This document shows, piece after piece, positions 1 through 9,969 of a stretch of 64,000 bases of DNA (position 1 is the stretch's first letter; each line of letters starts with the position of its first letter). The translations under genes were made by a program, and so were the position numbers. The stretch is from NCBI RefSeq assembly GCF_031755915.1, contig NC_083383.1, positions 20,759,001 through 20,823,000 of the forward strand, written 5' to 3'. This DNA is from Ziziphus jujuba. Its lineage: Eukaryota > Streptophyta > Magnoliopsida > Rosales > Rhamnaceae. The notes beneath the pieces were generated by a model, which worked only from the letters and a program-made list of their open reading frames with translations, searched no databases and was not told where the DNA came from.

Positions 1-569
1 TTTTTTTGGTCATCTTGGAAGTTAAGTATATTAAAATATAAAACTTTTAGAAGACCTACAATTCTTGAAATGTCAGTCAAAAAGAGTCCAAAATAAAAAA
101 AAGATATTGTTTTTGGAAAATATGCAGTTTTTTTTTAGTACTATTTATTTTACGCTTAAACTTAAAAAGATGATATTTTTTTTTAAAAAAAATTGTTATA
201 TTCCTTTAATTTTAAAATATTTTATTAAATAGTAAAAAATAAATGCTTTAAAAAAAAGTCACAAATAAATAAATTGAAAAAATTAAAACTTTTTTTGATA
301 AAAAATTAAAATTTTGAATTAACAAATTGCAAAATATTTAAAAAAAAAAAAAAAAAGCAAACAAAAACAAAAACTTGTTCTCTCTTGTTCTTTTGTTTCT
401 CTTCTCTTCCTTCCACTCTATATTCTTTCTGCAATCTTTTTCTTCTTATGCATTAGAAATATTTTCACTGTTAAAGCCATATATCAAGTCGTAGTTTGAT
501 TTTTGCATAACTGAGTTTTGGATGAAAATGTAATCTCACCTCCCATCCTCCAAACCAGTGCTGGAATCT

Positions 570-1010
570 CTCTCCTCTATAAATCGAGATCACCAAAACT
601 CCAACATTTTGAAATAAACCCATCTGTGGACTCCAATTTCGAATCATTCACAATCGTTTGGCTTCCACTACTATAGTCTATAATAACGCTCTTCTTTCAT
701 TCTTCCATGCCCATATGATTTGGATCTTAAATTTTTATGGTGGGTTTAACAGGTGAAAACAAAAGATAAATTTGGGGCTTTCATTATAAAGAAGGCTCAG
801 TTTCTCTCTTTGCTTCTATGGAGATTTGGTGGAGAGTTTGAAAATTTTACATAAAGGATGGTTTTATTTATTGTTTAATTAATTAATTACTTTTTTGTTT
901 ACCTTCAATCTCATTTGCAGTTGAAAAGAGAGAAGGGAAAAGCTCCAACTGAAGAGGAAAAGTCGTCTGGAAGAGAGAATGGCACCTTGTGTGTTAGAAA
1001 TAATCAATCT
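570..1010 (+). promoter_or_regulatory. Possible distal promoter and 5' leader intron upstream of the B3-like gene
   Basis: A TATA-like TATAAAT lies at 578-584. Downstream, AG/GTGAAA at 751-758 could be a splice donor and TCATTTGCAG at 911-920 an acceptor, giving a candidate 168-bp AT-rich intron (753-920). The following purine-rich stretch has an ATG near 979 with a stop after five codons. This may be the 5' part of a longer transcript of the downstream gene, or the remnant of another gene. The region recurs in units 2 and 3. No transcript evidence is available, so this is weak. The stretch 8-569 is AT-rich with homopolymer runs and holds nothing else I recognise. Confidence 0.22.
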
Positions 1011-1379
1011 TTTGGTACTTGATAATTATATGTGTAAGTTATACGTGATAAAACTATGACACTGTTAACGGTGGCTGACAAAACAAGGATCCAAGAAAGA
1101 GCAAAAGATAAAGACATTGAAGATGAAGAGAAAATAAATAGGAGATTTATATGTCAATATATATATATATATATATATTTTATAATTTGTTAATGTAACG
1201 TTAGATAGCAAGTGAAAGTGAAAAATGTAAAATTTAATAAACTGAAATACACAGTTCGTACTACCATATTTAATTAGGGCGGGGTGCCTATATTTTCTAT
1301 CACGTCCATATGGAAAAAGATCTTTTTCTAACTATGTAAAGAAAGAAAATCGACACTTTCCTTTTCGACTTTACCATTA

Positions 1380-1541
1380 TATACGTGGAAATATTGTAGT
1401 CTTTACTTTCCAAGAAAATTAGCCCCCGCACTTTCCCGTTCTAATATTAGGGTTATTCACTCTATAAATACACTGCATACGTGCACTATACGATATACAA
1501 TTTCACAAATCCACCAAATAAATCTTCTGCCCTCTTAAGCA
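1380..1541 (+). promoter_or_regulatory. Core promoter and 5' leader of the B3-like gene, unit 1
   Basis: A good TATA box, TATAAATA at 1463-1470, lies 72 bp upstream of the start codon, which puts a likely transcription start near 1495 and leaves a short leader of about 45-50 bp. Two ACGT-core motifs flank it: TACGTGG (about 1382) and TACGTGC (about 1478). Such motifs can bind bZIP or bHLH factors, but here they are only sequence matches. The leader is AC-rich and free of upstream ATGs, as is common for plant 5' leaders. Confidence 0.55.
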
Positions 1542-1964
1542 ATGAATCCGTATGGCAGGCAGGGTGGTCTTCTTGTCCAACTGCGAGAAGATGGAAGCAT
1601 TGTTCCTGACAATTGGCACATCCAAAGGGTGGTTGAAAACGAAGAGATCATGAAGGAGGAGCTGATGTTAAAGGACCATGAGGTTTTATCTTATGTATTT
1701 AATATGATAAATAATAAGATGACCAATGGCACCCAAATGTTGAAGAAGCTGTGTGTTTCAATGGTAGATGTCACCGATCAAGTTTCTGTAACATATCCAA
1801 GCTTTTTGGAGATGGTGCGAAAGAGAGATCGCAGCAAATCTTTTAAGTTGGGAATCCAAGACTTAGTTAAGGCTCGAAGTATCAAGGCCGGAGATCAAAT
1901 TTCTCTTATTTATGATGCTTCATCTGCCACTTTTTCCTTTAAGTTGCTCACTCCAAGTGCTTGA
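1542..1964 (+). CDS. Small B3-domain-like protein, copy 1
   Basis: An intronless 140-codon ORF behind a TATA box. I infer a plant B3 DNA-binding fold of the small stand-alone kind (similar in style to At2g33720-like proteins). Residues about 24-140 fit the usual pattern: an N-terminal WHIQRVV strand, a central CVSMVDVTDQVSV strand, a SKSFKLGIQDLVKAR segment (99-113), and the hallmark KAGDQISLIYD followed by FSFKLL (about 116-136). That last pair corresponds to the common B3 ending GDEIGLYWD...F-F-VL. The likely role is a nuclear sequence-specific DNA-binding protein; target and pathway are unknown. The first ATG after the TATA box is used as the start. There is no signal peptide or membrane segment. 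The protein is identical to copy 3 and differs from copy 2 at residue 109 (V here). It is the only intact non-transposon ORF in the unit. Family assignment is by eye. Confidence 0.6.
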   Translation: MNPYGRQGGLLVQLREDGSIVPDNWHIQRVVENEEIMKEELMLKDHEVLSYVFNMINNKMTNGTQMLKKLCVSMVDVTDQVSVTYPSFLEMVRKRDRSKSFKLGIQDLVKARSIKAGDQISLIYDASSATFSFKLLTPSA

Positions 1965-3389
1965 ATGGCTATTATCTAAATTAATTTAAAATTTATATAG
2001 GAAATTAAAAATCATGGTGATCAGTTTTATTATTAGAATTTTTGCAGTACTATTTATGTTAAAACTATGTCATTCTCTAGGTTTATGATTACTTCGATTT
2101 TATTAGGGTCTTTTTTATTTTGCTATTTTTTGTTTCTTTTCCAGCCTCTCTAATTACATAAGACCTTTCAAATAGTCTTATATATTACAATTCGAAAAAA
2201 GACAGCATTGCTCTATTTGTCTATTTATTTGCTCTGTCTTTCTTTTCTTTATTTTTCCCCCATAATTAATTAATTCTTAACATTATCTAGTATGTCTTTA
2301 ATTTTCTATTTCTGCGTATAATTTTTGTCATAATTACTATATTGTTTAAAATTATTATTCGTTATTTACTTTGTCTTACAGAAAGGTTTAATTAAATCCA
2401 ACAACTACAAAGTAATGAATTAAGACTAGTGCATGTCTTTCAATTTGAAACCAAACTAAAAACCAAGAACGAAATCAAGAATTTGTGTTGTCACCGTGGG
2501 ACATTAGCCACTGTTAGCTTTTCTGATCAGTTAAACAATCATCTTAAAATACCCCAATTTAACATCTCTCCAAAGTATATCATTATCACCTTTGTTCAAA
2601 CTATAATAAACCCTGCATAAATTAATACGAGAACAATTTCAATATTATTTTATGCATATGCAAAATATATAATAATGATTACCCAAATGTAGTAATTGCT
2701 CTAATTTCAATATACGCAGGCACTGTGATCAAGTTCTTATATTAGAACTATAGGTTTTTATATTGTTCTGGATTTGATTTTAATTTTTAGAGTGGCTTTT
2801 GGTAATAGAATATATTATGCTGATAAAATAATAAAGGATAGTTCTGTATTTGATAGATATGACCTTCATTAGGTTTTAATGATATAATTTTTATTTGCTC
2901 AATCTGTCATTATTATTGTTATTTATGATTATCGATTCTGTTTTCCATGCTTTATGTTTTGGGGGGTGGTTAATTTTGTCACTAGCATGCTGGAAACTAA
3001 ATCGACATTCTTGAAATATTGTCTGCGATTCATAAAGCGTTCAAAACAATTTGCAATCTGAATAAATTATGTCAAGGAGAAACCCCTTTATTTTAATATG
3101 CTAACTTGAAAAGAATCAATATTAATTAATTGTGAACAAATTACTATAGCCCTATAAAACATCTGTCATTCGTTGACCCAAAAATGATTTATTAAGCTTT
3201 TGTGTTCTTTCAACCAAATATGATATAGATAAATAAATTGAGTGAATAAATAAGCCAAATGTAAATAATCAAATGTGATAATGTCATCAATGGTTCTTAA
3301 GTTACATTGCTAATGACATTTAGATCCTTAATACTAAAAAGGAAAAAAAAAAAAAAACAAAAGCAACAGTTACAAGCAATGATTTTCAT
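1965..3389. other. AT-rich spacer downstream of the B3-like gene
   Basis: No supportable gene. It contains the 3' flank of the B3-like gene and short AT-rich reading frames without recognisable domains. An 8-bp inverted pair, AATGTCAT (3280-3287) and ATGACATT (3313-3320), and a poly-A run near 3340 precede the GTCAC-rich cluster. Equivalent stretches occur at about 21296-22719 and 43381-44805. Confidence 0.5.
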
Positions 3390-3419
3390 TGTTAGGCCGT
3401 GTTTTGCCATTGTATCTCC

Positions 3420-3760
3420 TTCGTCCACAACATCTGCTTGTCACTAGGTTGTCAATACAAATAAGACACTAATTCTTCTACAACGACAATTGCTATAGCT
3501 TGTCATTGAAAGAGTCCTCTTCTATGACACTCAACAAGATGTCACTGATGATATCTCCTTTAGTTATGCCAAATGCTATCACTGTATTGACTAGAAAGTT
3601 GTCACTGATTCCATCATCGGTCAATCATACCCATCCAGTGACAACAAGCGTTGTCACTGGATGTAGTTGTGACGACTTTGTTGTTAGACACATACTTTCT
3701 GTGACTTAATATTTTTGTCACTGTCTAAATTTGTTGACAATTTCTTATCGTGTCACAAAA
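3420..3760. repeat. GTCAC-motif cluster with a perfect hairpin, unit 1
   Basis: Direct and inverted copies of T(T/A)GTCACT-like motifs are scattered through this stretch (for example near 3438, 3536, 3598, 3650 and 3714). A perfect inverted repeat at 3632-3663 has 14-bp arms beginning CATCCAGTGACAAC around the 4-base loop AAGC. Dense short motifs in both orientations resemble the subterminal arrays that transposases bind in plant DNA transposons, but I see no terminal inverted repeats or transposase, so the identity is open. A 69-codon reading frame through it has no protein-like features. Confidence 0.5.
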
Positions 3761-3762
3761 GA

Positions 3763-4018
3763 TTATTGTTACAACCAATCATGTCATTATTTATATTATG
3801 CATGTTGATCATTTGACACAATATCTCCCTGTTACACCCACTCCTTGTCATTGTTATTATTTGTGACATCTTTATCGTTTAACTTAATATTCCCTGTTAT
3901 AATAACTGGCTGTCATTGTTGCTATTGACATCTTGATCATTTGATACAATGCCTCCTTGTTACATCTAATGATTGTCATTGTTGCTCTATGATATCTTGA
4001 ACGTTTGACAGAATATAT
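3763..4018. repeat. Four imperfect 64-bp tandem repeats, unit 1
   Basis: Four successive copies begin near 3763, 3827, 3892 and 3955. Each runs as CC(C/T)TGTTA(C/T)A..., then TGTCATTGTT or TGTCATTATT, then a GACATCTTGATCATTTGA-like segment. Copy-to-copy identity is moderate, so the array is old; it is preserved in all three units. It immediately follows the hairpin cluster and probably belongs to the same element. Confidence 0.6.
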
Positions 4019-4240
4019 GAAGATCCTAATAGAGATTCTAATGCTTTCCATGAGATCTCAACACAGGAAATGCTCTTTTCTGAATTTTATACTTCATAGA
4101 TGTTTATGTGCATGTAGCACATACATAGACAAGAGGAGAAAAATAGATAAAATCAATATTTTCACTATTGAAAATGTCAATTGTACGCATAGAAAAATGC
4201 CTATATCTAATACATAGAGTTTAAAACAATATGTTCTTAC

Positions 4241-4305
4241 ATTTCCTTCTCTTGCTTCATTTAGTACTTGTCTTTCAACCAAGAGTAATGGAACTTGCTG
4301 CTTTA
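4241..4305 (-). pseudogene. Exon-like fragment left of the copia element (reverse strand)
   Basis: On the minus strand this reads as an open segment ending ERQVLNEAREGN and then a canonical GTAAGA donor. With one target-site duplicate of the copia insertion removed, the frame continues without a stop from the fragment at 8974-9013, which starts after a CCCTTCAG acceptor-like site. Together they make an exact 35-codon open segment. I do not recognise the protein. It looks like an exon of a decayed gene interrupted by the retrotransposon. Confidence 0.35.
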
Positions 4306-4310
4306 GCTCC

Positions 4311-4574
4311 TGTTCAAATATAAACTTGATTTTTATTGTTTTTTTCTTTGTTATTAATTTTGTAGGCCTTAGTTACTTAGAGTTCAAGTTTAGTCCAAGT
4401 TTTTTTCTTAGAGTTCAGATTTTCTTTATGCAAATAAGGTTAGTAACTAGTATAAATATGTTGCTGGTTTTTTTTTTTTTTTTTTTTTTTGGGCTTGTTG
4501 TTGTAAGCCGTAAGAAACATAGCATTCAATAAAAATAGAGAGTTTTTTTTCCCTTCCGTTTTCCTCTTTAAACA
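4311..4574 (+). repeat. 5' LTR of copia element, unit 1
   Basis: Begins TGTTCAAATATAAAC and ends CTTTAAACA, three bases before the primer-binding site. It contains a TATAAATA motif near 4451 that could be the element's promoter, followed by a long T run and an AATAAAAAT near 4528 that could serve as a polyadenylation signal. It differs from the 3' LTR by several substitutions and the length of the T run, so the element is not recent. Confidence 0.9.
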
Positions 4575-4577
4575 TAG

Positions 4578-4589
4578 TGGTATCAGAGC
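4578..4589 (+). other. Copia primer-binding site
   Basis: TGGTATCAGAGC is the standard plant retrotransposon site complementary to the 3' end of initiator tRNA-Met. It sits 3 bases after the 5' LTR. Equivalent sites: 23904-23915 and 45994-46005. Confidence 0.95.
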
Positions 4590-4654
4590 ATAGCATCTGT
4601 GTGAATAGTCCCGTGAACAGTACTCAATGATCAAATTGTTTATTTAGCCAAAAG

Positions 4655-5635
4655 ATGGCCAATAACGATATGGTTTCCTTCCAAGTTCCAACATTCAACA
4701 AGAATAACTATGACAACTGGAGCATCAAGATCAAGGCTCTCCTTGGCACCCAAGACATGTGGGAGATAGTGGAGAAATGTTACATTAAATCAAAGAATGA
4801 AGGTAGTCTATCTCAAAATTGAAGAGATAGTCTGAGAGACTTAAGAAAGAGAGACAAGAAAGCTCTCTATCTAATCTATCAAGGATTAGATGACGATGCA
4901 TTTGAGAAGGTCTCGAAAGCCAAGTCGACTAAAGAAGCATGGGAGAAACTTCAAATCTCCTACAAGGGAGCTGATCCAGTCAAAAAGGTACGGCTTGAAA
5001 CCTTAAGAGCCAAGTTTGAAATGCTATAGATGAAGGAAGGAGAAATCATATCTGATTATTTTTCTAGAGTTTTGATGGTGACCAATCAATTAAAGAGGAA
5101 TGGTAAAAAGTTAGATGATGTTAAAATCATGGAGAAAATTCTTAGATCATTAGATTCAAATTTTGATCATATGGTCGCCATTATTGAAGAAACAAAAGAC
5201 TTGGAAGCTATGACATTGAAGCAGCTCTTGGGTTCATTGCAAGCCTATGAAGAAAAGAAAAGGAAGAAGGAAAGAATAGTGGAACAATTGTTCAAGACCC
5301 GGATTGATGGAGCTAAAGAAGAAAGTAGCAGCCGTCATAATAATTGAAGCCATGAAGGACGAGGCTGTGTGCGACGATGTGGCCGCGGGCAAGGACTTGG
5401 ACGGGGCCAGAAATTTGGTGATGATTACAACAGCAACTCTAAAAAAGGAAAAGGATTAACAAGAGGCCTTGGGAGAGGAAATTTAGAACCAAGGTATGAC
5501 AAGTCTCATGTAAAGTGTTACAAATGTGGAAAATTTGGTCATTATGCTTCCGAATGTAGAACCCCTGGCTACAATAAGATTGAAGAGAAAACCAACTATG
5601 TCAAAGAAAGAAGTCAAGAAGATGGTACCGTGCTA
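4655..5635 (+). pseudogene. Copia gag, disabled
   Basis: Reads from an ATG 66 bp after the primer-binding site. The N-terminal part (FQVPTFNKNNYDNWSIKIKA, then a W near residue 36) is typical of copia Gag, which packages element RNA into virus-like particles in the cytoplasm. The central helical region follows, then a basic Gly/Arg-rich stretch and a CX2CX4HX4C zinc knuckle (CYKCGKFGHYASEC, about 5515-5556). The same frame is cut by stops at 4820, 5027 and 5345 and closed by one at 5636. The stop at 5027 (TAG) is a sense CAG codon in unit 2. Confidence 0.9.
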
Positions 5636-8600
5636 TAGGCTTATAAAGATAATGAAAGAAGTGAAGACAATACATGGTATTTAGACAACACTGCAAGTAA
5701 TCACATGTGCGGAAGAAGAGGCATGTTTATGGAGCTTAATGAATCCGTGAGAGGCAATGTGTCTTTTGAGGATGAGTCCAAGGTGGCGGTGAAAGGCAAA
5801 GGCAACATCCTTACTCGGTTAAGGAGTGGAAAGCATTAGTTTATCTCAAATGCGTCCTATGTGCCGAGTATGAAGAACAACATCTTGAGTCTTGGATAGC
5901 TTTTGGAGAAAGGATATGATATTCATCTAAGAGATAACAAACTTTGCATATGGGACAATGCAAGTAATTTAATAGTTAAGGTGCCAATGTCAAGAAATAG
6001 AATGTTCATGTTCAACATTCAAAATGATTTTGCCAAATGTCTCAAGGTGTGTTACAAAGATGGTTCTTGGCTTTGGCATCTTAGATACGAGCATCTCAAC
6101 TTTAGAGGTCTAGAGTTGCTGTCCAAAAAGGAGATGGTGAGAGGACTACCTAGTATTCCCAATCCAGATTAAGTATGCGAAGGGTGCTTACTTGGAAAAC
6201 AGTTCCAAAAAAGCTTTCCAAAGGAGATGAATTCAAAAGCCCGAAAGCCGTTGGAGCTGATACTCATGGATGTGTGTGTCCTTTGAAGCCAAGTTCACTT
6301 AGTAATAGTAACTGCTTCCTTCTTTTTATTGATGATTTTTCAAGAAAGACATGGGTGTATTTTTTGAAGGAGAAATCGGAGGTGTTTGAGAACTTTAAGA
6401 AGTTTAAGGCTTTTGTTGAGAAGGAAAGTGGACCTTTGATCAAAGCTATGAGATCTGACCTTGGAGGAGAGTTTACATCAAATGACTTCCAAAAATATTA
6501 TGAAGATCATGGAATTCGAAGGTTTCTAACAGTGTCAAGATCCCCCCAACAGAACGGTGTGGTAGAAAAGAAGAATAGAACAATTTTAGATATGGTGAGA
6601 AGCATGCTTAAAAGAAAAAGATTGCCAAAGGAATTTTGGGCAGAGGCAGTTGCATGTGCTATATACCTGTCCAATCGATCTCCAACAATAAGTGTGTGGG
6701 GAAAGACATCATAAGAAGCTTGAAGTGGAATGAAGCCGGGTGTCTCTCACCTAAGAGTGTTTGGAAGCATAGCTCATGTGCATGTACCTTATGAGAAAAG
6801 AAGCAAATTGGATGATAAAAGGGATAAGTATGTTTCCGTTGGTTATGACATAAACTTTAAAGTGTACAAGCTCTATAATCCTAAGAGTGGGAAAACAATA
6901 AATTAGCCGGGATGTTATATTTAATGAAGAAGAAGAGTGGAATTGGGAATCACATGAGGAAAATTACAATTTTTTCCCCATATTTTGAAGAGGAAGAAAT
7001 GGAACAAACAAGGATGGAGCTCACAAGAGAGAAGCCGATCACCCCACTAGCTTCACCAATCACTGGTCTTCAAGAAGGCGAAAGTTCAAGTAAAAGAGTC
7101 CCACGGTTTAAGAGTTTGCAAGAGATTTATGAGGTAACCGAAAACCAAGATGATCTCACCTTGTTTTGTTTATTTGTTGACTGTGAACCCGTGAATTTTC
7201 TAGAGCCAATGGTAGAAAAGAATTGGAGGAATGCCATGGATGAGGAGATAAAAGCAATTAAGAAGAATGATACGTGGGAACTAGCTTCACTTCCCAAAGG
7301 AAGCAATGCTATTGATGTGAAGTGGGTGTATAAGACCAAGAAGAACGCTAAAGGTGAGGTTGAAAGGTACAAGACAAGATTGGTGGCGAAATGCTATAGT
7401 CAAAGGGCTGGCATAGACTGTGATGAAGTTTTTGCACCTGTTGCACGACTAGAAATGGTAAGATTAATCATCTCATTTGCGGCTTAATACAATTGGAGAA
7501 TAAATCAAATGGATGTGAAGTCTGCGTTCTTGAATGGAGTTCTTAAAGAAGAAGTTTACATTGAGCAACCACAATGGTATGAAATTAAAGGATAAGAAGA
7601 CAAAGTCTTAAAGTTGAATAAAGCTCTTTATGGGTTGGAGCAAGCACCAAGAGCTTGGAATGCTAGAATTGACAAGTATCTCCAAAAAAGAAATTTTATC
7701 AAATGTCCTTATGAGCATGCACTTTACATTAAAATTAAGAGTGACGATATATTAATTGTGTGCTTGTATGTAGATGATTTAATCTTTACGGGTAGCATTC
7801 CAAGTATGTTTGTCAAGTTTAAGGAGGAGATGACGAAAGAATTCGAAATGACCGATATTGGGCTCATGTCTTACTACCTCAGCATTGAAGTAAAGCATGG
7901 AGATGAAGGCATTCTAATTACTCAAGAAGGTTATGCTAAGGAGGTATTTAAGAAGTATAAGATGGATGATGCAAATTCGGTTGGCACACCAATAGAATAT
8001 GGAGTCAAGTTATCGAAACATGAGGAAGGAGAAAAGGTGGATCCAACATCTTTTAAGAGCTTTGTTGGAAGCTTAAGATATTTGATGCGCACAAGGCCAG
8101 ACATTCTCTACGCAGTAGGAGTTATACGCCGTTACATGGAGAATCCAACTACAACTCATTTGAGGGTTGCATAAAAATTCTTCGCTATCTAAAAGGTACA
8201 ATAAGTTTTGGCTTGTATTATTCAACTTTCGATGATTACAAGCTTATTGGATATAGCGATAGTGATTGGAGTGGAGATATAGATGATCGCAAAAGTACAA
8301 GTGGTTTTGTGCTTTATTTGGGAGATACAGCCTTTACATGGATGTCAAAGAAGTAGTAAATTATTATTTTTTCAACATGTGAAGCAGAGTATGTAACTAC
8401 CACTTCATGTGTTTGCCATTCAATTTGGCTTTGAAACTTGTTAAAGAAGTTGGGTCGTCCACAAGAATAACCAACCAAGATATATGTGGATAACAAGTCA
8501 GCAATAGCTCTCGTAAAGAATCTTGTTTTTCATGATCGAAGCAAACATATTGATACACGTTATCATTATATTAGAGAATGCATTATCAACGGAGATGTAC

Positions 8601-8713
8601 AGCTGGAGTATGTGAAGTCTCAAGATCAAGTAGCCGATATTTTTACCAAGCCTCTTAAGCATGAAGTCTTTGTTAAATTGAGAAGTCTCATAGGAATAAC
8701 TAATCAACTATAA
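5636..8713 (+). pseudogene. Copia pol (integrase, RT, RNase H), disabled
   Basis: Homology runs through all three forward frames. Frame 2 holds the protease-side region and the integrase zinc-binding part (WHLRYEHLNFRGLELL near 6070) but stops at 5837, 5897 and 6170. After a shift the integrase core follows: [18 protein letters not shown] and the [10 protein letters not shown] glutamate region (about 6330-6580). RT resumes in frame 3 from about 6912 (KNWRNAMDEEIKAI, VARLEMVRLI) and has a catalytic YVDD at about 7767-7778. Stops lie before and inside the [10 protein letters not shown] region (7485 and about 7593). RNase H follows in frame 2 (YSDSDWSGD, then DNKSAIALVKN and IDTRYHYIRE) with more stops. 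The element cannot make a functional polyprotein. Confidence 0.92.
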
Positions 8714-8720
8714 GGGGGAG
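8712..8720 (+). other. Copia polypurine tract
   Basis: AAGGGGGAG directly abuts the TGTTGAAA start of the 3' LTR, the expected position for priming plus-strand DNA synthesis. Confidence 0.9.
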
Positions 8721-8973
8721 TGTTGAAATATAAACTTGATTTTTATTTTTATTTTTATTATTTTTTTGTTATTAATTTTGTGGGCCTTAGTTACTTAGAG
8801 TCCAAGTTTAGTCTAAGTTTTTTTCTTCGAGTCCAAGTTTTCTTTATGCAAATTGGGTTCACAACTACTATAAATATGTTGCTTTTTTTTTTCTTGTTTT
8901 TGTAAGCCGTGATAAATATAGCATTCAATAAAAACAGAGAGTTTTTTTCCCCTTCCGTTTTCCTCTTTCAACA
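8721..8973 (+). repeat. 3' LTR of copia element, unit 1
   Basis: Starts TGTTGAAATATAAAC and ends CTCTTTCAACA, giving perfect 8-bp terminal inverted ends (TGTTGAAA / TTTCAACA). It is better preserved at its termini than the 5' LTR, whose ends have changed to TGTTCAAA and TTTAAACA. Confidence 0.9.
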
Positions 8974-9328
8974 GCTTCAGGTTCAAAATTTTATAAAATT
9001 CTTGTATATCAAGCTGAAGGGTTGCCATTTATTGTTACCCATTATTGCAGGGTCGAGACATTCTTGGTATAGTTTTCAACCATCATTAAGGGTTACATGC
9101 TGCATGTCCTGTGGCTGTATAAAATGAACTTATGCATAGAGAATACACCTTTTTGTCAAAAACATGATCTCCAAGTATGTTTTCCTTTAGAGCATCTAAG
9201 AAGACTAACATCCATTCTCTCCTAGCTGTAGCATGCTACAGTATTATCATGTTCACAGGAAGAGCAGTATTTTTGGATCCAAAATGGATTACCCTATATT
9301 CAATAAGAGCAGCAAGATTTGTTGGAAT
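8974..9328 (-). pseudogene. Exon-like relics of an unrecognised gene right of the copia element (reverse strand)
   Basis: Three open segments on the minus strand are bounded by plausible splice signals. 9293-9328 is exactly 12 codons (IPTNLAALIEYR) after TTTTGACAG and before GTAATC. 9149-9225 reads RREWMLVFLDALKENILGDH and a few more residues, after CTACAG and before GTGTAT, although its phase does not match the first segment cleanly. 8974-9013 is the 3' half of the exon split by copia, after CCCTTCAG. I cannot name the family. The consistent strand and open frames suggest a decayed cellular gene rather than chance, but this remains inference. Confidence 0.35.
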
Positions 9329-9969
9329 CTGTCAAAAGACATATATTACAAATAACTAACACATCTGAAAGAATATCAGATTGACTACTCTATAGGTTCT
9401 GTAGCAACCTTAATATGGTATTCAAATGATAGTATATGAATGAGGTCTCTGTATTCCATCCTAACGTACTTTTTTTTTTTTCAATAATTCCAATATCGTG
9501 AGGCATATACACACATACATCTATGTATGCATATTATAAGCAAGCCAAATGGATCATTATATATTACGTAAGTTATAACACAAATTATAACTCGTGGATA
9601 AAAGCATATTAAGTGTTTGAGGTTGACCAAAAAATACCACAAGAAAAAGTGAAAAATAATTGAAGATACTTTCATAAAAGGCTCAATCTAATACCATAAT
9701 AAAGAAGGAAGAAACAATCCTGAAGTCAGTTCGAACTGAATATTCCCCTAAAGCTGAATGGATATGGCTTGTTCATCTATAATGCAACGAGCGGATAAAA
9801 ATCAAACATTAGACACTATGTCTTAAGTCAACACAAAACTCAATCAATGGCCTTTATTATTAGATAGATCACAAACTTTCAATGCTTTTATAATCTAAAT
9901 TATCAAAATGCTATGAGTAAGAAAAGCTACCTTGTCTATATCAATGTAAATATTCATAAATAGGGAAAC
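9329..9969. other. AT-rich spacer before the solo LTR
   Basis: No supportable gene. Possible further reverse-strand exon debris near 9720-9775 and a splice-donor-like AAG/GTAGCT (minus strand) near 9930, but nothing continuous. Equivalent regions: 28659-29301 and 50746-51386. Confidence 0.4.

Larger units (their letters stand above)
4311..8973 (+). mobile_element. Degenerate Ty1/copia LTR retrotransposon, unit 1
   Basis: A 4663-bp element with two short LTRs (264 and 253 bp). The primer-binding site is complementary to initiator tRNA-Met, the gene order is gag, integrase, reverse transcriptase, RNase H (integrase before RT defines copia), and a purine tract abuts the 3' LTR. The flanking 5-mers GCTCC (4306-4310) and GCTTC (8974-8978) are a target-site duplication with one mismatch. 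In-frame stops and frameshifts disable the coding region. Equivalent elements, with mostly the same lesions, lie in units 2 and 3, so insertion predates the tandem amplification. It lies inside a reverse-strand exon-like segment. Confidence 0.95.

Noticed and set aside
1306..1315. CCATATGG as a CArG box in the B3-like promoter
   Set aside because: Only four A/T bases lie between CC and GG; a CArG box needs six.
2429..2620. 63-codon frame repeated in all units
   Set aside because: AT-rich spacer, no domain, no promoter; its persistence only reflects the recent duplication.
3763..4018. CRISPR-like array
   Set aside because: Repeats are contiguous, imperfect and about 64 bp with no spacers, in a eukaryotic context.
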